DNA from: Deltaproteobacteria bacterium | GTDB taxonomy: Bacteria > Myxococcota > XYA12-FULL-58-9 > JAFGEK01 | Reading direction: 5' to 3' | DNA: 42,966 bases | Assembly (NCBI GenBank): GCA_016931625.1 | Contig: JAFGEK010000095.1 | Coordinates: 1 to 42,966, forward strand | Shown: positions 42,668 through 42,966 of the stretch, one piece after another | Numbering within the stretch: the stretch's first letter is position 1 | Layout of the letters: every line of letters begins with the position of its first letter | Notes under the pieces: model-generated | What the model was told of the DNA's origin: nothing | The model's database searches: none | The model's input: the letters and a program-made list of their open reading frames with translations, nothing else | Made by a program: the position numbers and the translations under genes

Positions 42668-42966
42668 CAGAGGCTTTCTATCACAATGGTGGGGTAATAT
42701 TCAACGGTCACTTTTCCCTAATCTTCAAGAAGAGCTAGGACCATTAACTTCGCCATTACAAAAAGTAATAATGACGCTAGAAATGCTTCGTGTTGAAGAA
42801 TTTGTCCGAGAGCAATGGTATAGCCGAGGTCGTCCATCAAGTTCACGCAAAGCGATAGCCAGAGCTTTTGTAGCCAAGGCCGTGTTAAATTTAGCTACTA
42901 CACGAACTTTACTTGATCGCCTTTATATTGATGTACGCCTTCGGCGCATATGTGGGTTTTTAACAA
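42636..42966 (+). CDS. Transposase, N-terminal part (cut by the window end)
   Basis: The reading frame from ATG 42636 stays open for 110 codons to the last base, so the gene continues outside. The visible part ends with IARAFVAKAVLNLATTRTLLDRLYIDVRLRRICGF, typical of the N-terminal (DUF772-like) domain of IS5/IS1182-type DDE transposases, which recognises the ends. The catalytic domain is not in view. Completeness and family are therefore unsettled. The left end of the element should lie between 42565 and 42635; the inverted repeat listed above is a candidate part of it. Confidence 0.72.
   Translation, partial: MKKNKKTTTDLRGFLSQWWGNIQRSLFPNLQEELGPLTSPLQKVIMTLEMLRVEEFVREQWYSRGRPSSSRKAIARAFVAKAVLNLATTRTLLDRLYIDVRLRRICGFLT

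Noticed and set aside
1-42966. tRNA, rRNA and CRISPR features
   Set aside because: No gap showed cloverleaf-like arms, rRNA-like sequence or regularly spaced repeats; a covariance-model scan was not possible.

Overview
The window is 43 kb of AT-rich, densely coding bacterial chromosome (roughly 40% G+C by eye). Its ends are open on the left, and on the right it runs into a transposase gene. Several traits point to a Gram-negative, probably deltaproteobacterial or Myxococcota-like organism: type VI secretion (T6SS) accessory families (DUF6484, DUF2169, DUF4150, TIGR02270), a MerR-like gene followed by a sigma-region-4-like gene, lipoprotein signal sequences, and a divergent membrane pyrophosphatase. 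This assignment rests on family distribution from memory and is not certain.

Region 1 (about 300-7400, + strand) is a T6SS cargo island. It encodes a DUF6484 VgrG-like protein, a DUF2169 adaptor, a ketoacyl-synthase-like protein, a DUF4150 PAAR-like tip, an AHH/HNH nuclease toxin with its Imm11-type immunity protein, a second toxin/immunity pair, and a TIGR02270 protein. The second toxin lacks the N-terminal part of the first, so it looks like a displaced, orphan toxin module. An IS200/IS605-type TnpA closes the island on the opposite strand. Region 2 (7.9-13.7 kb) has a soluble hybrid histidine kinase with a LacI-type ligand-binding domain, its overlapping response regulator, a trypsin-like protease lipoprotein and a small unknown lipoprotein.

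Region 3 (13.8-17.3 kb, - strand) is a pyrimidine operon, pyrR-pyrB-pyrC, followed by an unknown gene; all four overlap. A large SNF2-type helicase gene (17.7-20.5 kb) stands alone on the + strand. Region 4 (20.5-31.7 kb, - strand) is a surface polysaccharide locus. In transcription order it holds a MerR-like regulator, a sigma-region-4-like protein, an O-antigen ligase/polymerase-like membrane protein, GT2 and GT4 glycosyltransferases, a first polyprenyl-phosphate sugar transferase, a sugar aminotransferase, a sugar oxidoreductase and a second polyprenyl-phosphate sugar transferase. Two tRNA-modification genes (Sua5/TsaC and TrmN6-like) follow with almost no spacing. No flippase or export gene is visible, so the pathway must be completed elsewhere.

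Region 5 (31.7-43 kb) is mostly housekeeping: malQ, an RluA-type pseudouridine synthase, a D-Ala-D-Ala-ligase-like ATP-grasp protein with altered metal-ligand positions, the membrane pyrophosphatase with a strong terminator, an unrecognised 675-residue protein, a B12-binding radical SAM protein, tcdA, and the start of a transposase gene. No rRNA, tRNA or CRISPR was seen. The strongest candidates for new biology are the tandem, partly orphaned toxin/immunity modules, the soluble LacI-like sensor kinase pair, the MerR/sigma-4 pair heading the polysaccharide locus, and the unknown genes at 13825-14505 and 38137-40164.
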